A stretch of 21,933 bases of DNA. Origin: a virus. The position numbers and the translations under genes are program-made. Shown here in pieces: positions 7,145-15,393 of this stretch. The notes beneath the pieces are model-generated. The model did no database searches. It saw nothing but the letters and a program-made list of their open reading frames with translations, and was not told the DNA's origin. The first letter of the stretch is position 1; each line of letters starts with the position of its first letter. The DNA is taken from IMG/VR virus record IMGVR_UViG_3300007345_006582, positions 1-21,933 of that record; one strand, given 5' to 3'.

Positions 7145-7847
7145 AAAGAAAAAATTTGAAGAGATGTATGAAAAGATTGATGAGGTAATCAAAAAAAGAA
7201 AATCTAAGTGGAGACTTAAAGCTATTACTTGGTTTGATTTTGAAGATATTGAGCAGATAATAAAATTACACATCTATAAAAAATGGCATCTATGGGATCA
7301 ATCTCGACCAATAGAACCATGGGTTAATAGAATAGCTACGAATCAAATAAGAAATATAATTCGCAATAACTATACTTCTATTGCGAAACCGTGTTTATCA
7401 TGTCCATTTAACACCAGCAAAGGCATTGAAGTTGTTTATGAAGATTCATGTGGGTTTACGCCAAGCAAAGTACAGTGTAATGAATGTCCTCTTTATGCTA
7501 AATGGGAAAAATTAAAGAAACCAGCGTATGATATAAAGATGACTGTTAGTTTAGAGAATCATAAGAACTACTATATGACTTTTGAGTCTAGTACTAATTA
7601 TGATTATGTTGAAGCGGAAAAAAGAATGCATCTTTTAATGAAGGATCATTTAAACGATAAACAGTTTTTAGCTTATAAATTATTTTTTATTGATAATTTG
7701 AGTGATGATCAAGTGGCTAAGATTTTAAGATTTAAGACGAATGAAACGGGTAGAAAAGCTGGATACAAACAAATAAAGAATTTAAAAAAGATGCTGTATT
7801 TAAAAGCGCAAAAAATATTAAAGGATAATGATTTATTTTCAGATTAA
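7134..7847 (+). CDS. Sigma70-like phage transcription factor with inserted zinc-binding cysteines
   Basis: The product has 237 residues. Residues about 30-80 resemble sigma region 2: WFDFEDIEQIIKLHIYKKW, then PWVNRIATNQIRNIIRNNY. Residues about 170-225 resemble region 4, with LSDDQVAKIL followed by a basic helix (RKAGYKQIKNLKK). Between them is a cysteine-rich insert: CLSCP (Cys87, Cys90), Cys106, CNECP (Cys115, Cys118), probably a zinc knuckle. By analogy with T4 gp55-type and ECF-like factors it probably redirects host RNA polymerase to late virion genes. I chose the ATG at 7134, with AGGA five bases upstream, over the TTG one codon earlier. It overlaps the zinc ribbon gene by 11 bases and lies two bases before the next gene. 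Confidence 0.72.
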   Translation: MKAKKKKFEEMYEKIDEVIKKRKSKWRLKAITWFDFEDIEQIIKLHIYKKWHLWDQSRPIEPWVNRIATNQIRNIIRNNYTSIAKPCLSCPFNTSKGIEVVYEDSCGFTPSKVQCNECPLYAKWEKLKKPAYDIKMTVSLENHKNYYMTFESSTNYDYVEAEKRMHLLMKDHLNDKQFLAYKLFFIDNLSDDQVAKILRFKTNETGRKAGYKQIKNLKKMLYLKAQKILKDNDLFSD

Positions 7848-7849
7848 TT

Positions 7850-8920
7850 ATGTTATCAGATCAAGATAAAATATTTATTAATAAAAAAATTGAAGAAGGT
7901 TTGGACGATTATGTCGTTATGGCGAATCTACTTCATAAGAAGGAGAATTTAACGGGTAGATCAAAAGAAGCTAAAGCTGTTAGAGATTATTTGATCGAAA
8001 CTGGATTTATAAAGAAAAAGAAGAAAGAAAGATTTGCTAGAGCAAAAGAAATTTTAACAGAGTCTCAACAAAATTTCATAGATCAAAATATTGAATCAGG
8101 GATGGGGCCAAAGCAAATTACGGAGCTTGTTTTTAATCAGAAGTTTCAAGGTGTAGAAAATTTAAATATTCATGTCACAGCTGAATATAGGGCTGTTCAT
8201 AAATACATAAAGGAAAAGTATCCTCAATTTTTAGTAGATTCTGAATCAGGGGTTAATCAAAAATATGCAGTTCCAAGATCTTTAAAAACAGTTTTAAATA
8301 AAGTTAACAAATGGTGCGGCCAAAATTTAAATGAGGATAAATTATCTTTGCAGCATAGAAAATTTTTAGAGAGATTGTTGGTTTATTTAGCTAGTCCCAG
8401 ATTTGTTGGAAACTATGATTCTTACATGAGTTCTCAAGATAAGGATTTATTTGAAGCAGAATTTGTTCGTTCTGTTTGGGATAAGCCTGACCTAACCATA
8501 GATGAAATTAATTTGTATATAAATGTTTGCATGGATTATATTAATCTTAGACAGATTGATATTAAAAAGAATAAAGTTAATGATATGTTTAATGAAACTC
8601 AAGAACAAAATGATTTAACTATTCGTTTGACAGAGATTTTAAAAACAATAAGTGAAGAGTATAACCAATGCGCCAAAAGAATTGATCAGAGCATTCAAAA
8701 GCTTAATGGTGAGAGGGCTAAGCGTATAGATAAGCATCATCAAAAAAATGCTTCCATTTTAAATCTTGTGGAACTTTTTCAAGATGAAAAAGAGCGAAGC
8801 ATGATGATTCAGATAGCTGAAATGCAGAAGCAAGCTGTTCAGGATGAAGCCGAAAAATTTGAAAATATGTCTTCTTGGAAAGCTAGAATTTTAGGCGTAT
8901 CCAAGGAAGATGCAATATGA
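7850..8920 (+). CDS. Helical protein with duplicated HTH-like N-terminus; candidate small terminase subunit
   Basis: The product has 356 residues. Residues about 2-53 (LSDQDKIFINKKIEEGLDDY onward) and about 69-125 (LTESQQNFIDQNIESGMGPK onward) look like two copies of one helical DNA-binding-type domain. Residues about 250-345 are charged, probable coiled coil (for example ERSMMIQIAEMQKQAVQDEA). DNA-binding N-terminal domain plus oligomerising helices is the general layout of small terminase subunits, and the gene lies in the operon that leads into the large terminase, separated from it by one nuclease gene. It is longer than most small terminases, and I have no direct sequence match, so this stays a candidate. 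It overlaps the next gene by four bases. Confidence 0.4.
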   Translation: MLSDQDKIFINKKIEEGLDDYVVMANLLHKKENLTGRSKEAKAVRDYLIETGFIKKKKKERFARAKEILTESQQNFIDQNIESGMGPKQITELVFNQKFQGVENLNIHVTAEYRAVHKYIKEKYPQFLVDSESGVNQKYAVPRSLKTVLNKVNKWCGQNLNEDKLSLQHRKFLERLLVYLASPRFVGNYDSYMSSQDKDLFEAEFVRSVWDKPDLTIDEINLYINVCMDYINLRQIDIKKNKVNDMFNETQEQNDLTIRLTEILKTISEEYNQCAKRIDQSIQKLNGERAKRIDKHHQKNASILNLVELFQDEKERSMMIQIAEMQKQAVQDEAEKFENMSSWKARILGVSKEDAI

Positions 8921-9837
8921 ATAAATGTGAGATATGTGAACAGAAGTTCAAAACAGATAAATCATTTCATGCTCATTTAAAAAAACATGGAATGTATCAA
9001 GCTGAATATTATTGCAAATATCATCCTCGATATTCTCTTTATTATAAAAAGCAAATTCCTTTTATAACTAAGAAGGATTATTTTGAAAAAGAATTTATTG
9101 ACTTGAATGAGTTATTACTGTGGGAGAAAAATGCTGACAGTCAATTAGTTAAAGCTAAATGTTTGGAGCTTTTAGCAAAGCGTATAGAAGAGAAGGGTTA
9201 CGATTACGCTCCATTCCATAATGAATTAAAAACTTTAGATCTGCCTCCTATAGATGTATTTAAAAAACATTTTAAATCTTATAGTAAGGCTTGTCGAGCT
9301 ATAGATAAAGAGCCTATTTTTAATAAGCCGATGCCTTTTGAATTTTATGAAAAAGAAGTTCCAGAAATTGAAATTCTAGTTGATACAAGAGAACAAGATC
9401 CTCTTCCATTTAAAAAGACAAAAAAAGAAAAATTATATATTGGAGATTATTTAAATAGTCAAGGTCAATATACTTATACTTATGTAGATAGAAAAAGTGA
9501 AACTGATTTTTTAGGGACGCTAGCTTCTGGTGTTGAAAGGTTTGAGAGAGAAATAGAAAAGGCTATAGCTCTAGAAGGATATCTTTTCGTAGTTATAGAA
9601 ACAACAATTAATAAGATTAAATATAATCATAAAAAGTTTCGCCGCAAAACTAGTTTGGAATATGTATTTCACAATATGAGATATTTAACTCATAAATATC
9701 CACGCGGCGTTCAATTTATTTTTACTGGTGATAGAGAAAGGTCACTAGATTTAATTCCAAGGCTTCTTCATTTGGGGGATCGTTTGTGGAATGTCGATAT
9801 ACAATATTATTTAGATCATGAGCTGGGAGACAGGTAA
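8917..9837 (+). CDS. C2H2 zinc finger + ERCC4-type nuclease
   Basis: The product has 306 residues. Residues 4-24 form a canonical C2H2 finger, C-x2-C-x12-H-x3-H (Cys4, Cys7, His20, His24). The segment around 95-132 (ending VFKKHFKSYSKACRAIDKEP) resembles the short repeat often attached to homing endonucleases. Residues about 150-215 carry an ERCC4/XPF nuclease core: VDTREQ (155-160), IGDY (175-178), DRKSETD (191-197, a variant of ERKx3D) and ERFEREIE (from 207). Such nucleases cut branched or flap DNA. Here it may trim replication intermediates before packaging, or act as a free-standing mobile-type endonuclease. AAGGAAG lies seven bases before the ATG. The gene overlaps its neighbours by 4 and 20 bases, placing it in the packaging operon. 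Confidence 0.82.
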   Translation: MNKCEICEQKFKTDKSFHAHLKKHGMYQAEYYCKYHPRYSLYYKKQIPFITKKDYFEKEFIDLNELLLWEKNADSQLVKAKCLELLAKRIEEKGYDYAPFHNELKTLDLPPIDVFKKHFKSYSKACRAIDKEPIFNKPMPFEFYEKEVPEIEILVDTREQDPLPFKKTKKEKLYIGDYLNSQGQYTYTYVDRKSETDFLGTLASGVERFEREIEKAIALEGYLFVVIETTINKIKYNHKKFRRKTSLEYVFHNMRYLTHKYPRGVQFIFTGDRERSLDLIPRLLHLGDRLWNVDIQYYLDHELGDR

Positions 9838-11683
9838 TCAAGCGCAGAGAAAAAAAGAATTCATCAGCAATGAGGAATTACTTCAAAAAAAAGGTTTCTT
9901 AGAAGAAAAAGAAGCTAAACTTTTATTTTATGAATTTCTACGAAACAATGTGACGTTCGCTACAGATTTAATTACGGGGGTTCAATTATTTCCATTTCAA
10001 CACATGGCTATCAAAAGCATGTTGGAAACAGATTATTTTTTAGGTGTCTGGTCCCGTGGAATGAGTAAAAGTTATACTACAGGTATTTATGCTGTGTTAG
10101 ATGCTATTTTAAATCAAGGGGTTGAGACGGGTATTCTTTCTAGATCTTTTCGTCAGTCTAAAATGATATTTAAAAAGATCGAAGATATCGCTGCAAAGCC
10201 TGAAGCTTATTTATTAAAGCAATGTATTACTCATGTATCAAAAAGTAATGATGAGTGGGTAATGGAAATAGGTAAAAGCAGGATTCGCGCCCTTCCTTTA
10301 GGTGATGGTGAGAAGCTTCGTGGATTTCGTTTTCATAGAATTATTATTGACGAGTTCTTATTGATGCCAGAACGTATTTATAATGAAGTTATAGTACCGT
10401 TCTTATCTGTAGTTCAAAATCCTACCCAAAGAGAAGATCTTTATAAAGTTGAAAGTAAATTAATTGAGCAAGGGAAAATGAATGAAGAGGATAGATATCA
10501 ATGGCCCAATAATAAATTAATAGCTCTTTCGTCTGCATCTTTTAAATTTGAATACTTATATAAATTGTATGAACAATATGAGAACTTAATATTTAATCCG
10601 AAGAATAAAGAAAGAACTCGTCGTTGTGTGATGCAGTTTAGTTATGATTGCGCTCCTTTACAGTTATATGATCAGAACTTAATTAATCAAGCAAAAGCTA
10701 CGATGAGTGAATCTCAGTTTATGCGGGAATTTGGAGCTCAATTTACGGATGATAGTTCTGGATACTTTAAGATATCTAAAATGGCTTTATGTACTGTTCC
10801 TGATGGAGAGATGCCATCTGTGGAAGTGGTCGGTAAAGCTGAAGATCAATATATAGTTGCTGTTGACCCTTCGTGGTCTGAAACAGAATCTTCAGATGAT
10901 TTTGCTATTCAAGTTTTAAAGTTAAACAGTGAGAAGCAGATTTCAACATTAGTTCATTCATATGCTTTATCAGGAAGTTCTTTAAAAGACCATATTAAAT
11001 ACTTTTTATATGTGTTGAAGAATTTTAATGTTGTTGCAGTATGTATGGATTATAACGGAGGTGTTCAATTCATGAATTCTTGTAATGAAAGTGAATTGTT
11101 TAAAACTGAAGGGATAAATTTAAAACAAATAGTTACAGAATTTGAAAAGCCTGAAGATTACCCTCAGAATCTGATAACAGCTAAAAATGAATACAACAAA
11201 TCAGATTATAAATATGTATTTTTAAGAAAGCCTACTTCTAGTTGGATTAGAACTGCTAATGAATTACTTCAGGCAAACTTTGATCATAGAAGAATATTTT
11301 TTGGTAGCAGAGCTATAGATGATAATTTCAGAGCTCAGACAAGAAAGAAAATAGGAATATTAGATATGAAGTTTTCTAATATGGCTGATTCGGACAAACA
11401 AAATGAAGAAGCTAAAATGATTGATTTTGTTGAGCATCTCACAGATATGATACTTTTAACAAAAACTGAATGCGCACTTATTCAAATAACTACAACAGCC
11501 CAAGGCACACAAAGTTTCGATTTGCCTCCAAATTTAAAAAGAAAGACTGGTCCTGATAAACCTAGAAAAGATAGTTATTCAGCATTGGTTTTAGGTAATT
11601 GGTTGGCAAAAATCTATCACGACATGAATAATACTGAGATAGAAGAGGTCGCCGCCACATTTACTCCGATGTTCATCGCATAA
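9818..11683 (+). CDS. terL: Terminase large subunit (packaging ATPase-nuclease)
   Basis: The product has 621 residues, close to T4 gp17 in size. The ATPase domain has a deviant Walker A, SRGMSKS (79-85, compare SRQLGKT in T4-type enzymes), Walker B IIIDEF (175-180) and a coupling motif ALSSAS (236-241). The RNase H-like nuclease domain begins near 345 with VAVDPSWSE (Asp350), has VCMDYNGG (Asp411) and a third acidic site near Asp536/Asp543 in the DFVEHLTDM segment. The enzyme docks on the portal, pumps DNA into the head and cuts concatemers. The ATG at 9818 lies within the end of the nuclease gene, without a clear Shine-Dalgarno sequence, so translation is probably coupled. The portal gene follows. 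Confidence 0.92.
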   Translation: MSWETGNQAQRKKEFISNEELLQKKGFLEEKEAKLLFYEFLRNNVTFATDLITGVQLFPFQHMAIKSMLETDYFLGVWSRGMSKSYTTGIYAVLDAILNQGVETGILSRSFRQSKMIFKKIEDIAAKPEAYLLKQCITHVSKSNDEWVMEIGKSRIRALPLGDGEKLRGFRFHRIIIDEFLLMPERIYNEVIVPFLSVVQNPTQREDLYKVESKLIEQGKMNEEDRYQWPNNKLIALSSASFKFEYLYKLYEQYENLIFNPKNKERTRRCVMQFSYDCAPLQLYDQNLINQAKATMSESQFMREFGAQFTDDSSGYFKISKMALCTVPDGEMPSVEVVGKAEDQYIVAVDPSWSETESSDDFAIQVLKLNSEKQISTLVHSYALSGSSLKDHIKYFLYVLKNFNVVAVCMDYNGGVQFMNSCNESELFKTEGINLKQIVTEFEKPEDYPQNLITAKNEYNKSDYKYVFLRKPTSSWIRTANELLQANFDHRRIFFGSRAIDDNFRAQTRKKIGILDMKFSNMADSDKQNEEAKMIDFVEHLTDMILLTKTECALIQITTTAQGTQSFDLPPNLKRKTGPDKPRKDSYSALVLGNWLAKIYHDMNNTEIEEVAATFTPMFIA

Positions 11684-11705
11684 AAATAAAAGTTAAAAAG
11701 TCACT

Positions 11706-11732
11706 TTGAAAGTAACTTTGTGTAAGTATAAT
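11706..11732 (+). promoter_or_regulatory. Probable promoter in front of the portal gene
   Basis: TTGAAA at 11706-11711 and an exact TATAAT at 11727-11732 are 15 bases apart, shorter than the usual 17. The box ends six bases before the ATG at 11739. Upstream is an imperfect inverted repeat (AAGTTA ... TAACTT within about 11693-11718), too weak and too poor in T-runs to call a terminator. Confidence 0.4.
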
Positions 11733-11738
11733 ATAGAT

Positions 11739-13784
11739 ATGCCTCGTAAATATACAAAAAAATCAGATTATTGGAATCAGTTTTCTTCTGGCAATGAAAA
11801 TAGTTCAGAATCTTTGGAGAACTTAGTTCAGAAAAACGCTTCAGAGCCTCAATTAGTTGGAGATCCTTTTTACACTTTTAACAGTAATGCTGCTTACAGC
11901 AGAACTGGTGGCGACTCATCAACTAATCTCAGAAGAAATAGAGTAGCAACGGGGCCAAAAATTAATAAATACGCAAATATTAGAGAAGGATTATTGCCAT
12001 TTGAAATGTCTATCAATGGCTATAACGTTAGAGATGCGATTGAGTTGTGCCAAAAAGCTTATGCGAATGTTGCCATATTTAGAAATGCTGTTGACATCAT
12101 GTCAGAGTTCTCTAATGCAGAAATTAATTTAGAGGGTGGCAGTGCAAAAGCTAAAGACTTCTTCTATAAATGGATGAAGTATGTAAAAATCTGGAAAGTA
12201 AAAGATCAATATTTTAGAGAATACTATCGAAGCGGAAATATCTTTTTTTATAAACTGAATGCTAAATTCACTTTAGATGATTTCCAGTCTATTATTAAAT
12301 CGTATGCTAATGCTGATGGTTTATCGTATGATAGTATAGAAAAGATTTATAATTATCCTACCCCTTTTGATGTTAAAAATTCTATTCCTATTCAATACAC
12401 ATTATTAAATCCTTTTTATGTTGTTGCGAATAGAACTTCTTCTTGGAGGCAAGTTATTTATGAGAAGATGCTCTCTGAATATGAATTGGAAAGATTACAA
12501 AACCCTAAGAACGAACAAGATAAACTTATCTTCGAGAGTCTAGATCCGACAACAAAAGATAAAATTAAAAATGGTCAGTGGGCTCAAGATGGATTAAAAA
12601 TTCAATTGAATCCTACTGATATTATTTATTCTTTTTATAAGAAACAAGATTACGAGCCATTTGCTGTTCCATTTGGCTTTGCGGTATTAGATGATATAAA
12701 TTTCAAGTTAGAAATGAAGAAGATAGATCAAGCGATCTGTCGTACAATTGAAAATGTTATTCTTTTAATCACTTTAGGAACTGAACCTTCTAAGGGCGGC
12801 ATCAATCATAAAAATATTTCTGCGATGCAGTCTTTATTAAGTAATCAATCTGTTGGGCGCGTGTTAGTTGCAGATTATACGACTAAAGCTGAATTTATTA
12901 TCCCTGATATGAATAAAGTTTTGGGATATGAAAAATATAAAGTTGTTAATGAAGATATTAAAGAAGGTTTACAAAATATTTTAATTGGTTCTGAAAAGTT
13001 TGCAAATACTACAGTTAAAGCACAAGTATTTTTCGAAAGATTAAGAGAAGCTAGAAATGCTTTCTTGAATGATTTCTTGCAGCCAGAAATGGAATTAATA
13101 TTTAAGAATTTAGGGTTTAAAGGAAAATGTCCTGTCGCTAAGTTTGAAGAAGTATCCATTAAAGACGAAACTCAATTTAATAGAGTTGTTACCAGAATGA
13201 TGGAACTTGGAATCTTGCCTCCTGAAGAAGGAATCAAGGTTATTGAAACTGGTATTTATCCTTCTGGAGAAGAGCTTGCTGCTGCTCAAGAAAAATTTGT
13301 CGAGCAAAGAAAGAAGGGGTTTTATAATCCTATTGTGGGTGGTGTGCCAAGCATTACTCCTCCTATGCCGGGTGATGATGAAGAAGAACAAGCTGATGTA
13401 GCTCCTCAACCTATTAAGAATAATGTTCCTAATGAAGTTGGTCGCCCAATTGGAACAACCAAAGCAAATGTTTATTCAAGAGAAGCTATTTCAGAAGTTT
13501 TTGATTTAACTAAGAATTTATACAGCGATGTGCAATCTTTATTAAAGAAAAAATATAATAAAAAACGTTTGAGCACAGATCAGAAGAAGTTGGCTGAAAG
13601 CATTAGTGAAGCAATTATAATTGGATCAAATAGTTCTGATTGGAGTGCTACTGCTGAGAAGGTTTTAAGTGATCCTTCTACTCTTGATAGTTTAGGTATT
13701 ATGAAAGCTGTGCAAGAGCTTGCGGCAGAACACGATTTGAATACTTACGCTGCAGCTTTATTATATCACAGTAATAATAAATAA
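11739..13784 (+). CDS. Portal protein
   Basis: The product has 681 residues from the start chosen here. It follows the large terminase and precedes the prohead protease, the standard position. Its length and content fit a myovirus-type portal: an N-terminal disordered segment, a central all-alpha/beta body (IELCQKAYANVAIFRNAVDI near 105-125; KVVNEDIKEGLQNILIGSEK near 405-425) and a long acidic, Pro-rich then helical C-terminal extension. The dodecameric portal forms the DNA entry channel and the neck docking site. I chose ATG 11739 (MPRKYTKKSDYW) over the in-frame ATG at 11706, because the intervening bases contain a TATAAT box and encode an unconvincing leader. Confidence 0.87.
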   Translation: MPRKYTKKSDYWNQFSSGNENSSESLENLVQKNASEPQLVGDPFYTFNSNAAYSRTGGDSSTNLRRNRVATGPKINKYANIREGLLPFEMSINGYNVRDAIELCQKAYANVAIFRNAVDIMSEFSNAEINLEGGSAKAKDFFYKWMKYVKIWKVKDQYFREYYRSGNIFFYKLNAKFTLDDFQSIIKSYANADGLSYDSIEKIYNYPTPFDVKNSIPIQYTLLNPFYVVANRTSSWRQVIYEKMLSEYELERLQNPKNEQDKLIFESLDPTTKDKIKNGQWAQDGLKIQLNPTDIIYSFYKKQDYEPFAVPFGFAVLDDINFKLEMKKIDQAICRTIENVILLITLGTEPSKGGINHKNISAMQSLLSNQSVGRVLVADYTTKAEFIIPDMNKVLGYEKYKVVNEDIKEGLQNILIGSEKFANTTVKAQVFFERLREARNAFLNDFLQPEMELIFKNLGFKGKCPVAKFEEVSIKDETQFNRVVTRMMELGILPPEEGIKVIETGIYPSGEELAAAQEKFVEQRKKGFYNPIVGGVPSITPPMPGDDEEEQADVAPQPIKNNVPNEVGRPIGTTKANVYSREAISEVFDLTKNLYSDVQSLLKKKYNKKRLSTDQKKLAESISEAIIIGSNSSDWSATAEKVLSDPSTLDSLGIMKAVQELAAEHDLNTYAAALLYHSNNK

Positions 13785-13798
13785 GTGTAATAAATATT

Positions 13799-15388
13799 AT
13801 GTATAAGTACACAACGCGGTTCAGTAATGTTGTCACTGCTTCAGTAAATTTCGATAATAATTTGCTGTTGTCTCAGGCATCGTTGGAGCCTATTAAGGGT
13901 TTAATACCTAAGTCAGTTAACTTAGAGAAGAATGTAGATTTGATTGGAGCAGCATTTAATGGTGCTGTAGTTAATGCTTTTAACAAAAATGGTGATGGAA
14001 TTGATACTGATACCGCGATTGAATTTAAAAACTATTTTATACATAAGCCGACTAATATAGAGCATAAAAAGCAAAAAGTTGTGGGTCACATCGTTAATTC
14101 GGCTTTCTCCTCTTTTGGAGAGAATAAAATTTTAACTGATGATGATGTCAAAGGGTCGTTAGATCCTTTTAATATTGCTTTAGCTGCTGTTGTTTACAAA
14201 ACTGTAGATAAAGATTTTGCTGAAGCACTTTTAGAATCTAATGATCCTGATTCAAACTTGTACCAAAAAATAAGCGCAAGCTGGGAGATAGGATTCAATG
14301 ATTATTATATCGCTTTGGGTAGTGATAAGCTTAATCAAGCTGAAATCATTACTAAAAAAGAACAAATAAATGAATTTAAAAAATATCTACGAGGGTTCGA
14401 TGGAAATGGGTTCACAGATGATGGGACCCCTGTTTATCGACTCGTAACTGGGAGAATTTATCCGTTAGGTATAGGTTTCACTACCAATCCTGCGGCAAAT
14501 GTAAGTGGCGTAATTATTGACGATGGAACTCAAGACTTAATGGATAAAAACGATGCGAATAATCAAGACGGTGATATTAATACACCTGAAGTATTAAAAA
14601 TTCGCGAAAATTTTTCACAAAAAGAAAAACAACCTGTAAATATAACCAAAACTAATATTATGGATTTAGAACAGATATTATCAGATTTAAAGACCGTCCT
14701 TGCTGAGAAGCAGACGAAAGAATCATTCAGCGAAGAGGCAGTTGCAAGCATCTCTGCAAAAATCGCTGAAAGCATCAAGGAAAAGAGCGAAGAAATTCAA
14801 TCTAAAATTGTTTCCGCTGAAGAAGCTAAGGCAGCTGCTATTGCAGAAGCCGAAGACTTGAAAAAGACTTTAGCTGAAAACGGCGAAAAATTAGATAGTG
14901 CTCTTTCTAAAATTAACGAGTTAGAATCTATTCTTTCTTCTCAAGCCGCTCAAGAATTATTCAATTCTAGAATGAGCGTTCTTGATACTGAATACGATTT
15001 TGATGACGCTGACCGTAAATTGTTAGCTACAGAATTAAACAATTTAGATAGCTCTGATGAGGCTTTCGCTTCTTATCAAGAAAAATTGACTGTGATTTAT
15101 CGTCACAAGAGCAAGGCATTCAAAGACGAGCAAGAAAAGATTTTCCAAGAAAGATTAGAAGCTGAATTAGCTAAGCGTATTCAGAAGACTGAAGAAGTTC
15201 AAGTCGCTGAAGCTTCTGTCGAAACAACTGAAACTGCGGAGGTTGAAGTTGAAACTGCATTAGCAAACGCACAGGCTGAAGAAGCTTCTTTACCTGCTCA
15301 GAATATCGAGCCTACTGAAGAGAAGGTTTCTTGGAAAGATAGATTAAGTAAGGCTTTTTCAAAAGAAAATATAACAATTAACTTTTAA
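13799..15388 (+). CDS. Prohead maturation protease fused to scaffold
   Basis: The product has 529 residues. Residues 1 to about 275 fit a herpesvirus-like prohead protease of the HK97/T4 gp21 type: NIEHKKQKVVGHI puts a candidate catalytic His at 89, and KISASWEIGF a candidate Ser at 161 (or 159). Residues about 288-490 are long charged coiled coil with repeated Ala/Glu/Lys heptads, as in scaffolding proteins, ending in a basic tail (WKDRLSKAFSK). The protease would cut scaffold and capsid delta regions during head maturation. Codon use shifts to more C-ending codons from the scaffold part onward. The ATG lacks a Shine-Dalgarno sequence; TGTAAT ends seven bases upstream. The decoration gene follows after five bases. 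Confidence 0.83.
   Translation: MYKYTTRFSNVVTASVNFDNNLLLSQASLEPIKGLIPKSVNLEKNVDLIGAAFNGAVVNAFNKNGDGIDTDTAIEFKNYFIHKPTNIEHKKQKVVGHIVNSAFSSFGENKILTDDDVKGSLDPFNIALAAVVYKTVDKDFAEALLESNDPDSNLYQKISASWEIGFNDYYIALGSDKLNQAEIITKKEQINEFKKYLRGFDGNGFTDDGTPVYRLVTGRIYPLGIGFTTNPAANVSGVIIDDGTQDLMDKNDANNQDGDINTPEVLKIRENFSQKEKQPVNITKTNIMDLEQILSDLKTVLAEKQTKESFSEEAVASISAKIAESIKEKSEEIQSKIVSAEEAKAAAIAEAEDLKKTLAENGEKLDSALSKINELESILSSQAAQELFNSRMSVLDTEYDFDDADRKLLATELNNLDSSDEAFASYQEKLTVIYRHKSKAFKDEQEKIFQERLEAELAKRIQKTEEVQVAEASVETTETAEVEVETALANAQAEEASLPAQNIEPTEEKVSWKDRLSKAFSKENITINF
14660..15388 (+). CDS. Possible separate scaffold protein from an internal in-frame start
   Basis: An in-frame ATG at 14660 (Met288, MDLEQILSDLKTV) falls exactly at the junction between the protease-like domain and the coiled-coil scaffold domain. 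Initiation here would give a free scaffold of 242 residues, as in phages where scaffold is nested in the protease gene (lambda C/Nu3). Codon use becomes richer in C-ending codons from about here, as expected if this part is made in more copies. The upstream sequence is A-rich but has no good Shine-Dalgarno sequence, so the product is a suggestion only. Confidence 0.35.
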   Translation: MDLEQILSDLKTVLAEKQTKESFSEEAVASISAKIAESIKEKSEEIQSKIVSAEEAKAAAIAEAEDLKKTLAENGEKLDSALSKINELESILSSQAAQELFNSRMSVLDTEYDFDDADRKLLATELNNLDSSDEAFASYQEKLTVIYRHKSKAFKDEQEKIFQERLEAELAKRIQKTEEVQVAEASVETTETAEVEVETALANAQAEEASLPAQNIEPTEEKVSWKDRLSKAFSKENITINF

Positions 15389-15393
15389 AGGTT

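Noticed and set aside
11693-11718. Inverted repeat between large terminase and portal genes as a terminator
   Set aside because: The arms are short, AT-rich and interrupted, with no T-run after them; it would not form a stable hairpin.
11706-11738. Upstream ATG giving an 11-residue extension of the portal protein
   Set aside because: The extension contains the TATAAT box and has no ribosome binding site; the downstream ATG at 11739 gives a more natural N-terminus.
12875-13409. Minus-strand frames of 94 and 99 residues within the portal gene
   Set aside because: They are antisense to a clear coding frame, have no start signals, and overlap each other.
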